Notes under the pieces: model-generated
What the model was told of the DNA's origin: nothing
Seen by the model: the letters and a program-made list of their open reading frames with translations, nothing else
Database searches by the model: none
Program-made: the position numbers and the translations under genes
NCBI RefSeq assembly: GCF_001949145.1
Contig: NW_019091629.1
Span: 302,231 to 366,230 of the forward strand
From: Acanthaster planci
Taxonomy: Eukaryota; Echinodermata; Asteroidea; Valvatida; Acanthasteridae
Direction of reading: 5' to 3'
DNA length: 64,000 nt
In this document: positions 60,201-64,000 of the stretch, piece by piece
Layout of the letters: each line of letters starts with the position of its first letter
How positions within the stretch are numbered: position 1 is the first letter of the stretch

Positions 60201-61751
60201 TGTCCTGTGCACTTAAGACAGGATGATTTTTGAGGAATCAGCGAAGGAGCACCTGGAAAGGGCACGTAGTTCCTCACAACGTTATGACTTTATCGGTAGC
60301 TGTCTTACTGGAGAAATGACTGTGAAGTTTGTTTGAAAGCTGCACCATGCTGTGCTGTGGTTTGAGGATGGATGGCATGCTTGGAAATGACTTGCATTGC
60401 CACTTGAAATTTGTAATCTAATGAGGATTTTATGAATGAAATGAACGAATATGCTACTGGGTTCAATTGAAGTGGCTGTGCACAAAAATGGGCGTTTTTC
60501 AAGATTTTTCATTTTCAAAATTCTTTATAAGTTCATTACTTTATTTACTGGATATTTACACCCACACAAATGACTGTCTGGTGGCTACTCTAATCTGACA
60601 GGTAATATCTATTGACGCCTGTGTATTTCAGCTAGGCCTGCTGCCTTGTAAAGAGAGCCCAGATTGTGTTGCATAATTTATTTTGTTCTTTTGGAGCAGT
60701 TCGCTGCTAGCGTCTTTTTCAATGGGGCCAGATTAGCGTCCAGCTGGAGAGCTTTCATCCTTAGTTGTAATCCTTCGGATTGAATGCCAAAAATAGTATT
60801 ATAGTGTTTCAAAAGGATGGCTTACCTCCGCTATTGACAACTAAAAGAATGTTCTTCAAGTCCCAGTAGCACGGTCTTTTGTTCAGAGTACGGTCTTTTG
60901 ATACAAGACCCGGTTCCTTTGTCCAATTTCAGGCTCCCCAGCTATGCATACAAACATCTTGGCACGATGGGATTAATTATATGCCGTTTTGCGCTGTCAG
61001 AATTCAGGTGGCCACCCCAATTATTACCATCTGCCAAGGCCCACTAAGCTTGCCTCGTACGTCAGGGAGGAAACTGGTCAGGACCCCCGGATACCACTGC
61101 CGATGCCAAATGACGAGAAACTGGAGACGTATTTGGTGAGTTCAGTAATGCCACTCTGCTCTTATCTTTTTTTATACTTGGGCTTTGTCACTTTCTTTGG
61201 CTTCACCCTTATTTTTCTTACACTTTCTTCGCAACCTCAGAGTTTTTGCTGTTGGAATGTCATATCATGCATACACTTCTTACCTTTGCTTTATGCAGGA
61301 CTCAACCCAAGACCCTTCTAGAGAGGAGTTGCTGAGGAAGAATATGAACAGGTGGAAGAAGATCCGAAATGCGTGAGTGTGTAAAATTCTTGTGATTTGT
61401 TTTTGATAGGTATGATGTGAAAGAGTCTTGTACCTAGAGCTTTTGACCTCTCAGTTGTTCCTCATCGGTTGGTTGCTGAGAAGTTGGAGCACCACATCGC
61501 CAAATCATGCCTGTTTAATGTTACCAAAGAAAGTCATCAGCCGGAAACCATTGAACCCGTGCTTGATTTGAACCACCAGAATGCTACTCTGGCTGCCATC
61601 ACAGGCACTATGTGATGGATACACATAGGAAATATCCAAATTTTTCCTTTTTTCTTTTGATGTTTGTAGTTGGAAGTCCAGCGCACAGTACAACCAGGCT
61701 CGTTATAATGAGAGCTATGAAATTCTAAAGGCAATGTACGAAAGACAATAG
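54237..61751 (+). CDS. LIN37: LIN37, MuvB/DREAM complex subunit (7 coding exons)
   Basis: Coding exons: 54237-54370, 56048-56104, 57106-57227, 57983-58149, 61001-61135, 61299-61372, 61670-61751. All introns are GT-AG, all phases agree, and the sum is 771 bases (256 residues plus TAG). LIN37 is a nuclear subunit of the MuvB core (with LIN9, LIN52, LIN54 and RBBP4) that represses cell-cycle genes in DREAM. Diagnostic parts: a helix early on ([14 protein letters not shown]); a basic patch ([10 protein letters not shown]); the conserved [12 protein letters not shown] and LYPVCREWM; then MNRWKKIR and a C-terminus of [11 protein letters not shown], as in vertebrate LIN37 (human is about 246 residues). 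The ATG follows an in-frame TGA at 54225 and an acceptor at 54213. Codon phase across all six junctions makes the model robust. Confidence 0.95.
57355..57700. repeat. Palindrome-rich segment in LIN37 intron 3
   Basis: A series of small hairpins: CCTCTCAAGGGAGG, AACCCTG/CAGGGTT, GAACCCAGTGT/ACACTGGGTT, together with repeated TTCAACCC and GGGTTGAA words in both orientations. It looks like a decayed foldback element. Non-coding. Confidence 0.55.
58880..58914. repeat. Perfect hairpin in LIN37 intron 4
   Basis: ATTTAAATATCCC pairs exactly with GGGATATTTAAAT across a GAATAGT loop. Confidence 0.8.
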
Positions 61752-62530
61752 TGCCTGATTGCAGAGGCAACACCATCACACTAACAAGGACCACGGATGT
61801 GAGTTTACCATGTTGTGCATAAAAGACAGTAGTTCATATACCTCTTTGCAGAGGCTCTTTCATTTGACCAGTGAGGACCATTGACATGAGTTTACCGAAA
61901 GGTATTTGCGTACATGAAAGGTCAAAGCACCTTCTGGAGTCTACGTCACCAGAACAGCAAAACCATGGGCGTGAGTTTTCTTGAACCACAGAAAAGTGGC
62001 TAAGTGTGTCAAACAGCACAGGGACAAACTAAAACATGATAGCATATGAGACGTCCCATCATGTGACCCCTGGCTTGGCGATGACCCAAGGTCAAATGCC
62101 AAGTCCCTCTCATGGTGGAGACTCTCCTCTGAGATGTGGGACCAGTTACAGGTTTTGGATTACCCGTTGGATCATTAACAATGTTAGCATCAATCTGTCC
62201 GTTCACAAGTACAATAGGAGTTCGGAGGTATGATCTCGCCATCCTTTTTTTATTCTTGTCAACAGAATTCAAAAAAAGCACATGGAGGGAAAGGAAAATG
62301 CACACCAACAAAATTGGACAAAAATACCCGATAAGGATGCAAAGTGTTGGCCTCATGTAACTGTCATTTCTAGCTGATGCCTGCTGCATTATTGGGTACC
62401 TGAACTGCTTTGTTCACATTTTTGTGAGTTAGATCAAAGAAATTAATTAATCTCATATGTGATCTTCCATTCAATCGGATATTCAGTTTTGTACAATACC
62501 TGAATAAATCCCAGTGATAGGAGTGATGTG
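61752..62530 (+). other. Presumed 3' untranslated region of LIN37
   Basis: The first clear polyadenylation hexamer after the stop is AATAAA at 62503-62508, with T/G-rich sequence after it. No transcript evidence; other hexamers lie at about 63713 and 63832. Confidence 0.45.
62503..62508 (+). terminator. Candidate polyadenylation signal of LIN37
   Basis: AATAAA about 750 bases past the stop codon; the position is plausible but unproven. Confidence 0.4.
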
Positions 62531-64000
62531 TCATCGATCATGTACCATTGGGTTATTCGTTATATTCAGTGGTACGACTGTCAACTATGCCTGTTAGACA
62601 GATAGCTGGAGTATTGTACACGCTCTTCTCATAGGCAAAGGGGTGCTGTCCTACGACCCTGCACACAAATACCAGTTGCTTCTCGTATACTTGAAAACCA
62701 CTTATCTCGTTTTTACACAAAGCTGAGAAAGAAACATGGGACTTGTACATTGTATGTAAAGAGGATTTATTCAGGCTTGTATAAAACAATGTTTCACATT
62801 CATGCAATGGGAAGAAAATGTTCATTGGTAACAGATGGAATCTTCTATGCCACTCAGCTCAGCCACATTCAATCTATCACCTCGTGAAATTCTTTTTTAA
62901 TCATAATGCTCATTATTACATGTCAATATTCATCATATGTGTAATGTTATATGAATTTACACAAAAGCCCAAAGAAAATTAAAATGTGCATACTTATGTG
63001 ATGTCTACCTCGTAGGCTAGGAGTCGAACTGATGCTCTGTGTAAAGTAGAAGTTTATACCATAATAAGAAAAACTGGAAGGAAAAGGATATTTTGATGCC
63101 CTTATTGTCGGCATGTTCATAAGCTGTCTGTAAGTTTACCTTACCTTGGAATGAGCTTTTTTAATGCAGATAAGAAGTTAGTTTTCTTTTTTATTTCATT
63201 GATTTTCACCTCTGAACACTTGGTTTCGAAAATAAATATTTGAATGTTTGACAATTGATCAGATCCCCCCCCCGTTTCTTTTACCGTGGTCCCCTTTGAG
63301 AGATGCTGATTACTTGTTCCTGGGAAGCTACTACGCGTCATTTTACTTCCTGGTTCATGAAGTAATTGCGGTGCTTCTGTCACAAGCGAACAGAGACTAA
63401 AGGGGCCCCCTGAGTCCCGAGTCAAGTTAATATTTATCTCCCTCTCAGAAAAAGTTGTTTTTAAGCAGAGCCGTAAGGGTGTTTAATAATCAGTTCAGTA
63501 ATTTGGGCTAGAGTGGGAGTGTTTAATTGCACAGGATCTTGAGTTGGGATGTTTCAAGGAGCGTCCTTGAAATTCACGTGGCACCACAGTTCATGATACT
63601 TTGAATTTTATTCATTAAATATTCATTGTTCCCGTAGTTCATTGTTCCTGTAGTTTTCCCATAATTTTTCTATCAACTGCTTTTGTAGTCGTTTAAATGT
63701 AAAACATGCAAATAAAGACAGATAGCAAGAGATCACGTCGAGCTTGCATAAGCTTTACAATTTATTTCACAATACTCTGTTATTGGTACATGCAGTTTGC
63801 ATTACAGATTTCATGGTCATTGGACACTTCCCAAATAAAGTTTCTGGAGTTTTCTTTAGGGGTATTGCTAACCGTTTATAATTCATCATTGACTGAACTG
63901 AGTTCACTTCAATACTACACCCTTCACTGTTGAAGGGCAGAGGGTTATTTTGTCAGTAGACCACTTTACATCCATTCATAGTTTCATGCACTACATGACT
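62531..64000. other. Downstream of LIN37, no gene recognised
   Basis: AT-rich sequence with short open frames and a C-run at 63266-63273. Either a longer LIN37 3' UTR or intergenic DNA. Confidence 0.35.

Overview
The window is animal genomic DNA. It has a spliced nuclear gene with GT-AG introns, intronless rhodopsin-like receptor genes, CR1 and L1/Tx1 LINE remnants, BEL/Pao retrotransposons, a PIF/Harbinger transposon, a Tigger/pogo transposase relic and many short foldback elements. This mixture suits a marine deuterostome invertebrate. My best guess is an echinoderm such as a sea star, with a lancelet or hemichordate not excluded; the species is inferred, not read directly. There is one 435-base assembly gap (14385-14819) and isolated N bases at about 25539 and 28937.

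Layout. 1-12.4 kb: gene-poor, with a tandem tRNA-like repeat, dispersed repeats, a decayed zinc-finger reading frame (7.1-7.9 kb) and a short-palindrome satellite (9.36-9.65 kb). 12.5-23.4 kb: two intact, intronless, minus-strand class A GPCR paralogues about 9 kb apart. Between them lie the gap, an L1/Tx1 LINE 3' end and small repeats. 24-27 kb: foldback and inverted repeats with no gene. 27.3-31.1 kb: a two-gene PIF/Harbinger transposon (transposase on plus, spliced Myb/SANT-like partner on minus, convergent), broken by later insertions. 32-50.4 kb: a nested retroelement graveyard holding a CR1 endonuclease fragment, a truncated BEL/Pao copy, and a full-length BEL/Pao copy with paired LTRs. 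The full-length copy sits inside the reverse transcriptase of a CR1 LINE, and its own 3' LTR is interrupted by a 1.3 kb insert. A second CR1 fragment follows. 51.8-52.9 kb: a long inverted repeat and a Tigger/pogo transposase tail. 54.2-61.8 kb: a complete seven-coding-exon LIN37 gene (MuvB/DREAM complex subunit), then its presumed 3' UTR.

Functionally the host contributes three intact proteins: two putative chemoreceptor-type GPCRs and LIN37, a cell-cycle transcription regulator. They are not a functional unit. The strongest biological signal is between the two receptors: they are nearly identical except in one block covering extracellular loop 2 and TM5, the usual ligand-contact region. The strongest structural signal is the stratigraphy of insertions at 37.6-49.0 kb, where target-site duplications and reading-frame continuity give the order of events. 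I saw no CRISPR array, operon or clearly new defence or biosynthetic system.
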